Assembly: GCA_020634975.1 (NCBI GenBank)
Contig: JACKAQ010000001.1
Span: 1,612,001-1,676,000 of the forward strand
Direction of reading: 5' to 3'
DNA from: JACKAQ01 sp020634975 [NCBI: Calditrichia bacterium]
Lineage (GTDB): Bacteria; Calditrichota; Calditrichia; RBG-13-44-9
Length of the DNA stretch: 64,000 nt
Numbering within the stretch: position 1 is the stretch's first letter; every line of letters begins with the position of its first letter. The translations under genes and the position numbers were made by a program. Below the pieces are notes generated by a model. That model worked only from the letters and a program-made list of their open reading frames with translations. It did no database searches and was not told the origin of the DNA. Positions 1 to 10,645 of the stretch are shown here, one piece after another.

Positions 1-1287
1 ACGGACATTTGGGCCGTGGATTACGCTGCGCAGCATCTCGGCAAAACCGTTTTTTCGCTGAATGCGAAGGTGTTCGGCTCGGCGGCAGATCACGTGATGA
101 GCAACACGCTGCGCCCGAATTATCGCATGACCCACGCCGTTGCCACGGTGAATTCCGAAATGCTCGGCGGCAAAATCGAAATCGGGCTGACGCCAGTGGC
201 GAAAACGCTCTGGTATTTCGGTGCGGACGCGCAAAGCACTGCCAAAAACGGCTTCCGCGAACGCGATGTGTATATGATGAACGGGATGATGTTCAATCCG
301 CCGCGCGAATTTACCGATTTCATCTGGCAGGATTCCGAGTTGCAAAACGCGGGTATTTTCAGCGAAGTGCGCCAGTCGCTGTCACCGAAAACTACGATTG
401 TCGCGGGTGCGCGGGTGGATTTCGTGCAATCGAAAATCAACGATCCGGCACCACAGTTCACAGCCGAATACGGCGAGATCGGCACGGAAAAAGAAACCAA
501 CCTGAGCGTGACCGCCACGCTGAATCATCGGCTGAACGCGAAAACCGAGCTGCAGCTTGCGGCCGGTCGCGGCATTCGCTCGGCAAATTTAACCGAACGC
601 TACATCAACCACCTCAGCGTTGGGGTGGATGCGTATGAATATTTCGGCAATCCCTATCTCAAACCGGAAGTGAACCATCAGGCGGACCTGTCGGTGAATC
701 GCCATTTGGCAAACCACACCGTTCGCGCGAACGTATTTTATTCGCTGATAAATGACTATATTTCGGCGTTTGTGGACGAAAACATGCCGCGCGTTTACAT
801 GCCCGGCACCGAACCGCTGTTCACCAAACGATTTGAAAATATCGATCGCGCCCGCCAAACCGGATTTGAGTTGAGCCTCGGCGGCGAGTTGGGTAAGGGC
901 TTCAGCTACCATTCCGGCATTGCCTACACCCACGCGACGGATTTGCAACGCGACCAGCCGCTGGCCGAAATTCCGCCGTTGGCAGGGCAATTACGGCTCC
1001 GCTACGATCGCGGCGGCTATTTTGCGGAATCGGATTTGCGCATCGTTGCGCGGCAGGATCGCATTTCCAGCGCGTTCGGTGAATCGGAAACGCCCGGATT
1101 TTCCGTAGCCAATTTCCGCGCCGGCTGGCAATTCCTGACATTCGCGGAAGCAATTATCGCGGTCGAAAATATTTTCAATGAAAATTATTACGAACACCTG
1201 AACCGCAGCTACACCAACATGCCGGAAGCGGGCATGTTGTACGAGCCGGGACGCAATGTTCATTTGCAGCTCAAATTGTCGCGCTAA
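1..1287 (+). CDS. TonB-dependent receptor, C-terminal part (partial)
   Basis: The frame is open from the first base, so the gene starts upstream of the window and only the last 428 or so residues are seen. What is visible is the C-terminal half of an outer-membrane beta-barrel: alternating amphipathic strands, many Tyr/Asn/Arg turns, motifs such as NPYLKPE and a final strand ending in VHLQLKLSR. The NPxLKPE motif and the closing segment (FAEAIIAVENIFNENYYEHLN, split as usual before the last strands) are characteristic of TonB-dependent siderophore/metal receptors. The barrel would import a chelated metal or other large ligand using TonB energy. The plug domain and TonB box lie outside the window, so substrate cannot be assigned. 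A rho-independent terminator follows directly (1310-1350). Confidence 0.85.
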   Translation, partial: TDIWAVDYAAQHLGKTVFSLNAKVFGSAADHVMSNTLRPNYRMTHAVATVNSEMLGGKIEIGLTPVAKTLWYFGADAQSTAKNGFRERDVYMMNGMMFNPPREFTDFIWQDSELQNAGIFSEVRQSLSPKTTIVAGARVDFVQSKINDPAPQFTAEYGEIGTEKETNLSVTATLNHRLNAKTELQLAAGRGIRSANLTERYINHLSVGVDAYEYFGNPYLKPEVNHQADLSVNRHLANHTVRANVFYSLINDYISAFVDENMPRVYMPGTEPLFTKRFENIDRARQTGFELSLGGELGKGFSYHSGIAYTHATDLQRDQPLAEIPPLAGQLRLRYDRGGYFAESDLRIVARQDRISSAFGESETPGFSVANFRAGWQFLTFAEAIIAVENIFNENYYEHLNRSYTNMPEAGMLYEPGRNVHLQLKLSR

Positions 1288-1309
1288 AACGCGAATCCAT
1301 TTGATCCTC

Positions 1310-1350
1310 AAACCGGGATTTCTCTGCGGAGCAATTCCGGTTTGTTTTTT
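1310..1350 (+). terminator. Rho-independent terminator of the TonB receptor gene
   Basis: An 11-bp stem (AAACCGGGATT at 1310-1320 with AATTCCGGTTT at 1333-1343, one G-U pair) is followed by G and six T residues. It lies 22 bases past the receptor stop codon. Confidence 0.8.
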
Positions 1351-1395
1351 ATTCGTGTCAATCTCACCGCCCGGCAACTTTCTTTGGCGCATCCC

Positions 1396-1424
1396 TTTAC
1401 AAAAACAATGGGTTGTCGTATATT
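1396..1424 (+). promoter_or_regulatory. Predicted sigma-70-type promoter for the AbgT-family gene
   Basis: TTTACA (1396-1401) and TATATT (1419-1424) are separated by exactly 17 bases. Each hexamer has five of six consensus bases. Transcription would start near 1431, about 48 bases ahead of the ATG at 1479. Prediction from sequence only. Confidence 0.6.
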
Positions 1425-1478
1425 CGCATCTTGGAAAATCTATGTTGAACCATTCATTAAACTCAGATTGGAATTGAA

Positions 1479-3032
1479 ATGGCAGCATCTTCCCCGAAAA
1501 AAAGCGGCAACGGCGGATTTTTGAACCGCGCCCTCAATACCATTGAGGTTGTGGGCAATAAATTGCCGGATCCGGCGATGCTATTTTTGATCTCGATGGT
1601 GATCGTCTGGATTTTATCCTGGCTGCTCGCAGGTGTGCAATTTACCGAAATCAACCCGCGAACCGGCGAACCGATCCGGATTCTCAACCAGTTGACCGGA
1701 CCGGCGATTGCCACGTTTTTATCAAATATGGTAACCACATTTACCGGATTTGCGCCGTTGGGCGTTGTGCTGGTGGCAATGTTGGGTGTCGGCGTTGCGG
1801 ATGAATCCAAATTCATCAACACCGGATTGAAAATTTTGCTCGGAAAAACCGCCAGTTTTTTGCTGACGCCGATGGTTATTTTTGTTGGTATTTTGAGCCA
1901 CAGCGCAGTGGATGCCGGATATGTGCTGGTGATTCCCCTCGGCGGCGTGATTTTTTACGCAGCCGGACGTCACCCGATTGCCGGAATTGCCGCAGCGTTT
2001 GCGGGCGTTTCCGGCGGATTCAGCGCGAATCCTGTTCCCTCCGCACTCGATCCGCTGTTGCAGGGATTCACCCAGCCTGCGGCACAAATTATCGATGCGA
2101 ATTATCTGGTGAACCCGTTGTGCAACTATTTTTTCACCGCCGCATCGAGTATTTTGATTGTAGGTTTAGGCTGGTTTTTGACCGATCGCGTGATTGAACC
2201 CCGTTTGAATCGCGATACGCCGGTAGATAAAGATGCCGAAGAAGCACCGGACATGACCACCGTCGAACCAAAAGAAAAACGGGCATTCTGGATGGGCGCA
2301 TTATCGATGGTCGCCGGATTGGTAGTTCTTGCATTGGCAATGATGCCGGCAGATTCGCCGCTGCGCGACGCATCCGGTTCGCTGAACTCATTTTCAGCGC
2401 CGATCATGCAATCCATCGTCCCGCTGATTTTTCTGTTCTTCCTGCTGCCGGGTGTGGTTTACGGATATATGTCCGGCACATTCAAAACCGCCAAAGACAT
2501 GGTTGACGCCATGACCAAAAACATGAAAGACATGGGCTATTACATTGTGATGGCGTTTTTCTGCGCGTTGTTTATTTACGCGTTTGGGTCGTCAAATATT
2601 GGCGCTTTGCTGGCACTTAAAGGCGCATCGTTTTTGAAATCGCTGGCGTTGCCGGGAAGTGTAACGTTGTTTGGGATTATCATTTTGGCCGGATTTGTGA
2701 ACTTGTTCGTCGGCTCGGCTTCGGCGAAATGGGCGTTGCTTGCCCCGATTTTCGTGCCGATGCTCATGCAGGTGGGATTCTCGCCGGAACTGACCCAGGC
2801 TGCCTATCGCGTCGGTGATTCATCCACAAATATCATCACACCGCTGATGCCTTATTTTCCGCTGGTGGTGGTTTTCTGCCAGCGCTATGTGAAGAAAACC
2901 GGGATCGGCACACTGGTTTCAATTATGTTACCGTATTCGGTGGTTTTCCTGCTCAGTTGGACGCTATTTTTGGTGGTTTACTGGATTTTGGGCATTCCGC
3001 TGGGATTTCAGGCAAGCTATGTCTACCCCTGA
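1479..3032 (+). CDS. AbgT family transporter
   Basis: A 517-residue polytopic inner-membrane protein of the AbgT family (p-aminobenzoyl-glutamate importers and, in the MtrF/YdaH branch, antimetabolite exporters). Family hallmarks seen: N-terminal FLNRALNTIEVVGNKLPDP, the first helix MLFLISMVIVWILSWLL, the HSAVDAGYVLVIPLG loop, GVSGGFSANPVPSALDPLL in the first hairpin, and GSASAKWALLAPIFVPML with DSSTNIITPLMPYFPL in the second hairpin region. Length matches the usual 500-520. Substrate and direction of transport cannot be told from sequence. It is monocistronic between a terminator upstream, its own promoter at 1396-1424 and a bidirectional terminator at 3062-3093. Confidence 0.92.
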   Translation: MAASSPKKSGNGGFLNRALNTIEVVGNKLPDPAMLFLISMVIVWILSWLLAGVQFTEINPRTGEPIRILNQLTGPAIATFLSNMVTTFTGFAPLGVVLVAMLGVGVADESKFINTGLKILLGKTASFLLTPMVIFVGILSHSAVDAGYVLVIPLGGVIFYAAGRHPIAGIAAAFAGVSGGFSANPVPSALDPLLQGFTQPAAQIIDANYLVNPLCNYFFTAASSILIVGLGWFLTDRVIEPRLNRDTPVDKDAEEAPDMTTVEPKEKRAFWMGALSMVAGLVVLALAMMPADSPLRDASGSLNSFSAPIMQSIVPLIFLFFLLPGVVYGYMSGTFKTAKDMVDAMTKNMKDMGYYIVMAFFCALFIYAFGSSNIGALLALKGASFLKSLALPGSVTLFGIIILAGFVNLFVGSASAKWALLAPIFVPMLMQVGFSPELTQAAYRVGDSSTNIITPLMPYFPLVVVFCQRYVKKTGIGTLVSIMLPYSVVFLLSWTLFLVVYWILGIPLGFQASYVYP

Positions 3033-3061
3033 TGTTGAATTTCGACAAATTAATGAGCAAC

Positions 3062-3093
3062 AAAAAAAGCCTGCAAATTGCAGGCTTTTTTAT
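3062..3093. terminator. Bidirectional rho-independent terminator
   Basis: A perfect 8-bp stem, AGCCTGCA / TGCAGGCT with an AAT loop (3068-3086), is flanked by A7 on the left and T6 on the right, so it can serve both the AbgT gene (plus) and the convergent gene ending at 3118 (minus). Confidence 0.85.
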
Positions 3094-3117
3094 TTACAGA
3101 AAAAATAATGTGTTTCA

Positions 3118-4410
3118 TTAATACCGGAAATCATCGCCTTTGTTTACAGAAATATCTTTCGGGAAATAGCGGTTATACACCAGATCGCTAAATTCCAGCG
3201 CCTCTTTGGCATACGGGTTTAGTCCCTGCTGATAAAAAAAGTTGTCGATCAAATGCGACGCCTGTTTCCACGACGGCGTGTCGTTCAACAATACAACAAA
3301 TTCATCGAACTGGTTTTCCTGCTTTTTGAACAATTTTTTGACAAACCGTTTGCGCTGCCAGCGACCGATCAACCGGTTGAGATCTTCCAGTTTATCGCCC
3401 TTCATTTTTTCCCCAACGAGCGATGCCAGTTGATCCGCAGCCGATCCGGTAGTTTCCTGAACTTCGGTTTCATACTGTTCTTCGTATTCTTCTTCGTACT
3501 CTTCTTCGTATTCTTCCACTTCCTCAATTTCCGGCACTGGTGTTTCGGCAGCTTCCGGAACAACAATTTTTTCCACTTCTACTGTCGGCACTGATGTCGG
3601 TATTTCTTTTTCCGGCACATCAATTTCAGGTTTTTTGTGCAGATCCGCGAGACTACGTCCGGTTTTCAGCATCTGCTCAAGGTCTTCCATATTTATATTG
3701 GCAGTGCCTTTGCGAATTTCCTTTTCGATGAGCGAAGCGTAATCCGTCAGGTTACGGTCGCTGAAAACCATATACAAAATCCGTGTGCTGATCGCATCAG
3801 TATCCTGCACCCGCCCTTCATTAATAAACTGGCTGATGTTTTGGATAGTGTGCATCGCTGTTTCAACCGGTGTCGGGGTAAATACCTGCCGGTCGATGGC
3901 GGCAATCAATTCCTGAAATTGGCTCTGGGAAATTTCCCGGAGATATTTCAGGTTGAAATAGTCGGTCAACGCATCGTTGTAATATTGAAATTTGTTGAAG
4001 TATTTCAACATATCGTAAATCTGGATGGTGGTAATTACCGGTGCATCTTTGAACAAAAATTGCGACAGCGTTTTTTGCGGGCGAATCAAAAAGTTCGCTT
4101 CCAGCTTGATAGCGCGTTCCAGTAACAGGTTGAATTGATTGAGGTTAAACGTTGCTGTTTGCTTCAGCGTATCGAAAATTTTATCGAGGAGCATTTGCAC
4201 TTCCGGCACATCGTAATCAAACCGTTCGCTGGCGCTGAATTTTTCGGATTCTTCACGAATCCACAATTCCACTTCCTGATCAAAAAAATGTTTGATGGAA
4301 TCGGGGATGTTCCGCGTAAAAATATAGGTCAGCGGAATGTCGCCCATGCCGGGCTGGACAACCTCTTTGCGGATTTTCTGGATAATATTTTCAATAATTT
4401 GATCTAACAT
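3118..4410 (-). CDS. Uncharacterised protein with acidic (EEYE) repeat linker
   Basis: A 430-residue protein that I do not recognise. No signal peptide or membrane segment is seen, so it is probably cytoplasmic. The N-terminal 250 residues are predicted mostly helical and rich in Phe/Tyr/Gln/Leu. A Pro/Val/Glu-rich linker (about 270-305) leads to a very acidic stretch of EEYE repeats (about 306-325). The C-terminal 100 residues are basic and helical (RWQRKRFVKKLFKKQEN). The start ATG has GGAG seven bases upstream. The gene is alone between a bidirectional terminator and an AT-rich gap of about 270 bases. A disordered acidic linker between two helical domains suggests a scaffold or adaptor, but this is only a guess. 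Confidence 0.7.
   Translation of the reverse strand: MLDQIIENIIQKIRKEVVQPGMGDIPLTYIFTRNIPDSIKHFFDQEVELWIREESEKFSASERFDYDVPEVQMLLDKIFDTLKQTATFNLNQFNLLLERAIKLEANFLIRPQKTLSQFLFKDAPVITTIQIYDMLKYFNKFQYYNDALTDYFNLKYLREISQSQFQELIAAIDRQVFTPTPVETAMHTIQNISQFINEGRVQDTDAISTRILYMVFSDRNLTDYASLIEKEIRKGTANINMEDLEQMLKTGRSLADLHKKPEIDVPEKEIPTSVPTVEVEKIVVPEAAETPVPEIEEVEEYEEEYEEEYEEQYETEVQETTGSAADQLASLVGEKMKGDKLEDLNRLIGRWQRKRFVKKLFKKQENQFDEFVVLLNDTPSWKQASHLIDNFFYQQGLNPYAKEALEFSDLVYNRYFPKDISVNKGDDFRY
3478..3517. repeat. 12-bp tandem repeat encoding EEYE units
   Basis: About three copies of a 12-base unit (TTCGTAYTCTTC) lie head to tail inside the 3118-4410 gene. The unit length is a multiple of three, so copy-number change would keep the frame and only lengthen or shorten the acidic linker. 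Confidence 0.6.
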
Positions 4411-4684
4411 GCAGCAACTCCGGTTGTATTTGGCTCATCGACTTATCGTCGTCTCAGAAAAATGAGATATGAATCGAATTTAATTATTTTTTATACATAA
4501 TTTTTCACTGCAAAAAGCGTTTCAACTCACCTTTTGAAGTCGTTTTCTGCACTGTAATTTCAGCTTAAAGACTTGTTTTATCAGTGAGTTAGCATTTTTA
4601 CTCAACAACTTTTACATTAGCAAAATATTTGAAAAAAAATGTGCACATTTCGCACAAAATTTATTTTTTTTATTTAAAATCACA
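4411..4684. other. AT-rich intergenic gap (274 bases)
   Basis: No ORF or RNA gene is seen. On the minus strand a weak promoter-like pair (TTGAAA, 17 bases, AATTAT) lies upstream of the 4410 start, followed by GGAG seven bases before the ATG. The part next to 4684 is rich in A and T runs, with no obvious hairpin terminator. Confidence 0.4.
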
Positions 4685-5419
4685 TCAGATCTGGCGCTGA
4701 TAAAACAGAATTTGCTGTTGCGCTTCCTGAACCGCGCGATCGACACCAACCCACAGCGCGCGTTTTACCAGATTCAATCCCATGCAAATATCTTCCACTT
4801 TTGGCACGGCAGCCAGCATCGGTAAATGCTGGTATTCGATGCCGCCAGTGAGATTTACACCCAACCCGAGTTTGGCTGCAACTTGCGCTGCGCTTTGCAA
4901 TTTATCCAATCCCACCAGTTCTTCGTTGGAATCTGCGGCGCGGGTAATGTCGCTGCAATCGAATTCCACATAATCTACCTGAACGCGGCTAAGTTGTTTA
5001 ATTGCAGATACTTCTGGCTCGCAAAAAACAGCTACAGAAATATTATTTGCCCGTAAATCCGGCAGCATCCCGGAGAGGGAATCCTGCAAACTGGCGACGG
5101 AAACAGGCATCGCGCTGATGCCGGCGGATTTGTCCAATTCGATAAACGTCACCATATCCGGATGAACCGTTAATGCTATTTTTACGGATTGCGGCTCCAA
5201 TGGAATCCGCAAATTGAGGAAAGTTTTGCGCACCCGTTTTACCAATTGGGCATCGCGTTCCTGCAAACAACGGGGATCTTCCGCCAAAATCATGCTGATG
5301 CCCTGGGCACCGGCAATTTCGCACATCACGGCAAACTGGACGGGATCGAAATCACTATCGTTCAACATGTGTCGCAGTAAAGCCAAATCATCAATCGCAA
5401 TCGAAAGGCGTTTATTCAT
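4685..5419 (-). CDS. PdxJ-like protein lacking catalytic residues (probable pseudoenzyme)
   Basis: The whole 244-residue chain aligns with pyridoxine 5'-phosphate synthase (PdxJ, a TIM barrel that condenses 1-deoxyxylulose 5-phosphate with 3-amino-2-oxopropyl phosphate): LSIAIDDLALLRH with the PdxJ first strand, DPVQFAVMCEIAGAQGIS, then DRD-type helix, and the final GGIEY and VKRAL segments. Against the E. coli sequence recalled from memory, the usual substrate and catalytic positions are changed: N9 to A, H12 to D, R20 to L, H45 to I, R47 to A, R50 to P, H52 to C, E72 to R and H193 to G. The fold is probably kept but the reaction is not expected. I chose ATG at 5419; a TTG precedes it by one codon. 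A typical pdxJ was not seen in the window. Confidence 0.75.
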   Translation of the reverse strand: MNKRLSIAIDDLALLRHMLNDSDFDPVQFAVMCEIAGAQGISMILAEDPRCLQERDAQLVKRVRKTFLNLRIPLEPQSVKIALTVHPDMVTFIELDKSAGISAMPVSVASLQDSLSGMLPDLRANNISVAVFCEPEVSAIKQLSRVQVDYVEFDCSDITRAADSNEELVGLDKLQSAAQVAAKLGLGVNLTGGIEYQHLPMLAAVPKVEDICMGLNLVKRALWVGVDRAVQEAQQQILFYQRQI

Positions 5420-5549
5420 CAATAATATTCCAATGTTTGGTCGTTTTCATTCTGGTTGTGGCTGCATTTCCGGCATTTAAAGCGTATCCGTTTTACAAAC
5501 CAAAACGTTAGGCACGATTTCATGAAAATCAAAGTAAAACTTGAAACGG

Positions 5550-6512
5550 CTATCGCAAAATCCCGATGGTAAACAGGATGGCGCGGTCGTTAAAATCGTT
5601 GAATGTGTGCAGATACGAAAAATTCATGAGCAGTTGAAAATCGTAGGTGCGCAGTAGCCGCAATCCGGTATTTGCAGTAAATTCCAGCCCGTCTTCGCGT
5701 TTTTCTTCTTCAACATAGCGGCCCTCTGTGGGAATGTATTCGTACCCGTAATTGTGATTGACCCAGTGAAAACCCAACGCCCCGCCGATATACGGCGAAA
5801 CATCCGTTTTGCTGATCAGATACGATGAAAAAATATTGACCGCAAATCCGTTCCGGGCTGCGAGCTGCATGCCGAATTCCGAATTGTTCATTTCCGCGCC
5901 AAACCGGATGTCCATTGTAAACGACCGCTCATCATCATCGTAGCCATTTTGGGGAAAGAGGTAGCCAAAACTGTAGCTGGTAAATCGGCGCATGCTCCGG
6001 CGCAGCGGTTCGACGGATTCGCTTTCCATAATATTATCGATCCGGGCGGATTTGGCAACCGGCACCTGCTGGGTAATGCTGTCTGCGATGCGTTTCATGA
6101 CAGCATCCAGATTTTCAACGGTGGTGGATGTGGCGTTATCTACCAACATTAATTCGCCATTGGTGACATCGATGAGCATGTACTGGACGATCACTTTTGC
6201 GCCGAGTGCGGATAATTTGGTGACAATCGCTTTGTCTGCACCTACTTTTTTCCCCATTTCGACAGCGCAGGGGATTTCGGTGCACATGCTGCCATCGAGT
6301 GCGCGGTAGGTTTCTTCTTCGGAAATCAGTTGAAATGCGCCGTTTTTGAGCAGCTCCGATCGCAACAGCGATTCCGAGGTTTGAGCTGTTACATCATCCA
6401 AACCGATGGCCGCAACCGGCAAAACCAGCAGTTTTGCGCCATTTTGCGCCAGCCCACTGGCACAGAAAAAAATAAGGGTGAACAATAAAAAGGTAATGCG
6501 GTGCGTTTTCAT
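5550..6512 (-). CDS. Secreted protein with CsgG/FlgO-like N-terminal domain
   Basis: A 320-residue exported protein. A clear Sec signal peptide (MKTHRITFLLFTLIFFCASGLAQ) is followed by a domain of about 130 residues (KLLVLPVAAIGLD..., then SESLLRSELLKNGAFQLISEEE, CAVEMGKKVGADKAIVTKL, YMLIDVTNGELMLVD) with the pattern of the CsgG/FlgO/TolB-N family that assembles periplasmic or outer-membrane complexes. The remaining 150 residues have alternating aromatic strands (FGMQLAARNGFAVNIFSSYL, DVSPYIGGALGFHWVN) and look like a small outer-membrane beta-barrel. The combination suggests a periplasmic sensor or assembly domain anchored by a barrel. No neighbour fixes its job. Function unknown. Confidence 0.7.
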   Translation of the reverse strand: MKTHRITFLLFTLIFFCASGLAQNGAKLLVLPVAAIGLDDVTAQTSESLLRSELLKNGAFQLISEEETYRALDGSMCTEIPCAVEMGKKVGADKAIVTKLSALGAKVIVQYMLIDVTNGELMLVDNATSTTVENLDAVMKRIADSITQQVPVAKSARIDNIMESESVEPLRRSMRRFTSYSFGYLFPQNGYDDDERSFTMDIRFGAEMNNSEFGMQLAARNGFAVNIFSSYLISKTDVSPYIGGALGFHWVNHNYGYEYIPTEGRYVEEEKREDGLEFTANTGLRLLRTYDFQLLMNFSYLHTFNDFNDRAILFTIGILR

Positions 6513-6554
6513 GGTTGGCTCACATTCATTTTTTATAAAATTTGTTGCTCCGGA

Positions 6555-7073
6555 TCAACCCGGAACTTCATCTTGCCAGCGGGAAATATACCACCGTTCA
6601 CCCCGTTTAATAAAGGTGAAAGTAACTTCCCCGATGAGCGTGGGAATAGCGCTGCCGCCATCCAGCGTTAGGGTAAATGTTATTTTCCGGGAAAAAGTTT
6701 CGCTGTTTGCTGGCGGGTCCGGCAGCGGGCGCGATCCCCAAACGAGATCGATGGTATTAAAAAAACGGAACATGCGTCCGGTGGTTTTCAATTCCTGGTC
6801 ACGTCCCCAAACGATCGCCTCCGGCGGCGATACGTTGAAGTTGGTGCTGACAAAAATAAACGCGGAATCGAGCACTTCGCTGTAAACCAGCGAATCTTTG
6901 AATGTGTAGGCGTATTGAAAATTCTGGAGCACTTCGTCAGGATTTTTTTGTTCGGTGAGCAGCAGCGCACCGCCGACATCTTCACCGGCAATGGATGGCG
7001 CAAATGGATTTTGGCAGCGCAGCAAAATCGATACAAAACAGATGCTTACAAAAACAAAAAAGGGGAATTTCAT
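6555..7073 (-). CDS. Small lipoprotein (CxNPF family), intact paralogue
   Basis: A 172-residue probable lipoprotein. I start it at ATG 7073 because an N-terminal MKFPFFVFVSICFVSILLRC signal begins there; a longer in-frame extension upstream actually covers the end of the preceding gene. The putative lipidated Cys20 is followed by QNPFAP. The rest is a compact alpha+beta domain ending GERWYISRWQDE. It is a paralogue of the adjacent upstream gene (7088-7683): both have C-x-NPF after the signal, a P(D/N)(E/R)xLxxxQxAxxxKDS segment and an ERWYI-SWxD ending. This pattern resembles SnoaL/NTF2-like small domains, but I cannot assign a function. The two genes are 14 bases apart and presumably cotranscribed. 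Confidence 0.65.
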   Translation of the reverse strand: MKFPFFVFVSICFVSILLRCQNPFAPSIAGEDVGGALLLTEQKNPDEVLQNFQYAYTFKDSLVYSEVLDSAFIFVSTNFNVSPPEAIVWGRDQELKTTGRMFRFFNTIDLVWGSRPLPDPPANSETFSRKITFTLTLDGGSAIPTLIGEVTFTFIKRGERWYISRWQDEVPG

Positions 7074-7087
7074 ACTGTAGGATTCAA

Positions 7088-7683
7088 TTATTGTGATGGG
7101 GCAATCCGGTAATTGGCTTTCAGGGTTGACCATGTGCTGTCCGTAACGCGACCGCTGTTTTGCTGCAAATCCCGCCAGCTGAAAATATACCACCGTTCGT
7201 CGGATGCTTTGAACAACTGGATGACACTTCGCCCTTGATAGCTTTCGGTTTTGCCCTAAATTCCGCCGTTATGAAATATTCGAAATCGAGCTGAAGCGTA
7301 TCCGGCGAGGTGGAAACCGGCGTTGGCAGCGGCGTTTCCGGGGTGTATTCGATGAACACATCCGCATCGCTGTTCAGGTTCAGAAAATAATTTTCTTCGT
7401 CGTCCACATTCCAGCCGAACAGCCGCGCTGCTTCCGCATCATCCGCGTTAAACTGAAACGGGATGCCGACGGTCGATGCTTCGGCAAAACAAGCCCGGTA
7501 CGAGCGCGAATCTTTCAGATCGAACGCCTGCTGAATTTTTTCGAGCATGCGATTGGGATCGGTTTGCAGGCTGTTATCGCTGACGCCACCGCCAAAATCC
7601 GGTGCTTCCGGCGAACGGGTGTTGAACGGATTGGTGCAACCCGCCAGCAACGCCCAACAAACAATGATCCAAACATATTTCAT
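7088..7683 (-). CDS. Small lipoprotein (CxNPF family), frameshifted near its 3' end
   Basis: The signal MKYVWIIVCWALLAGC with a textbook lipobox (LAGC, Cys16) is followed by TNPFN and a domain homologous to the next gene. As read, the frame ends at 7120 after an unrelated tail. Adding one base at the CCC run 7254-7256 restores GKTESYQGRSVIQLF, then ASDERWYIFSWRDLQ and a stop at 7088, matching the ERWYISRWQD ending of the paralogue. So the gene is either disrupted by a one-base loss or carries a sequencing error in a short homopolymer. The start is ATG 7683; upstream in-frame codons lack a signal peptide. The restored stop sits 14 bases before the paralogue's start, as expected for an operon. 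Confidence 0.7.
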
Positions 7684-7718
7684 AACCAATTCCTTTACCA
7701 AAACAATGTAGAAAATGA

Positions 7719-9839
<2,121 letters not shown>

Positions 9840-9844
9840 TCGCG

Positions 9845-10510
9845 CTACCGCAGCGCTTCGCGCAGATACAAAATGACCGGCTGCGCTGCCGCGAAATACT
9901 CGATGGCAACATCTGCCAGATCGTTTCGCAAGGCGAGATTGGCGGGCAATTCCGCCATAAAATAAAATTGTTTGTTGAAAATCAGTGGCTCTTTTTCCGC
10001 GGCGGCCTGCAAATCCGCCGGCAGGCGTTTGTTGGTTTCGCCGCGTATCTCGCCATATTTTGTCACAAAATCTTTTCCAGAAATCAATTTTCGGAATGCA
10101 GCCGGATTGGCGGCAATCGCATTGCGGATGTTTTCCAACCCAGTTTTTTCGACAAAATATGCGCCGCCGCCCAGCATCGTCCGGTGAGCGCTCAATTCCA
10201 GATAAAATCCCGGAGCTGATTTATCTTTTCGTCCGGCCGGCGAAATAATTGCCGAAACTGTGGTTTTGTGCGGGCGTTTGTCCGGCGAAAAACGGACATC
10301 CCGGTTGATGCGAAAAATGGCATCTTTCGGGGCGATCTGCACATCCGGATCGAACTGGCTCACGCGAAAAATCAGCTCTTCAACCAAATTCGCGAATGGC
10401 TTTTTCACCATTTTTTCGTAACGGGCACGGTTTTCATCGAACCAGCTTTTTTCGTTATTGGCGGCCAATTCCTCGAAAAATTGCAGAAAATCGGTTTCAA
10501 AATAGGGCAT
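9845..10510 (-). CDS. DUF2461 family protein
   Basis: A 221-residue protein of the DUF2461 (TIGR02453) family: N-terminal FLQFFEELAANNEKSWFDENRARYE, central RDVRFSPDKRPHKTTVSAIISP and GFYLELS, all typical of that family. No signal peptide or membrane span, so it is cytoplasmic. The biochemical role of the family is not established. The start has GGAGG seven bases upstream. It is monocistronic and converges on ligA. Beyond its start lies a gap of about 400 bases carrying dispersed repeats. Confidence 0.9.
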   Translation of the reverse strand: MPYFETDFLQFFEELAANNEKSWFDENRARYEKMVKKPFANLVEELIFRVSQFDPDVQIAPKDAIFRINRDVRFSPDKRPHKTTVSAIISPAGRKDKSAPGFYLELSAHRTMLGGGAYFVEKTGLENIRNAIAANPAAFRKLISGKDFVTKYGEIRGETNKRLPADLQAAAEKEPLIFNKQFYFMAELPANLALRNDLADVAIEYFAAAQPVILYLREALR

Positions 10511-10645
10511 TTTGCATCCTCCGTTGCGGTTATTTGCGGAATAAAATCAGATATACGCAAAAAATCAACCGATTTGTTTCGAGCCATTTTTCGATTTTTG
10601 GCGGGGATGTTTCGTGTTCACTTTGAGCCCATTTTCAAAATGACG

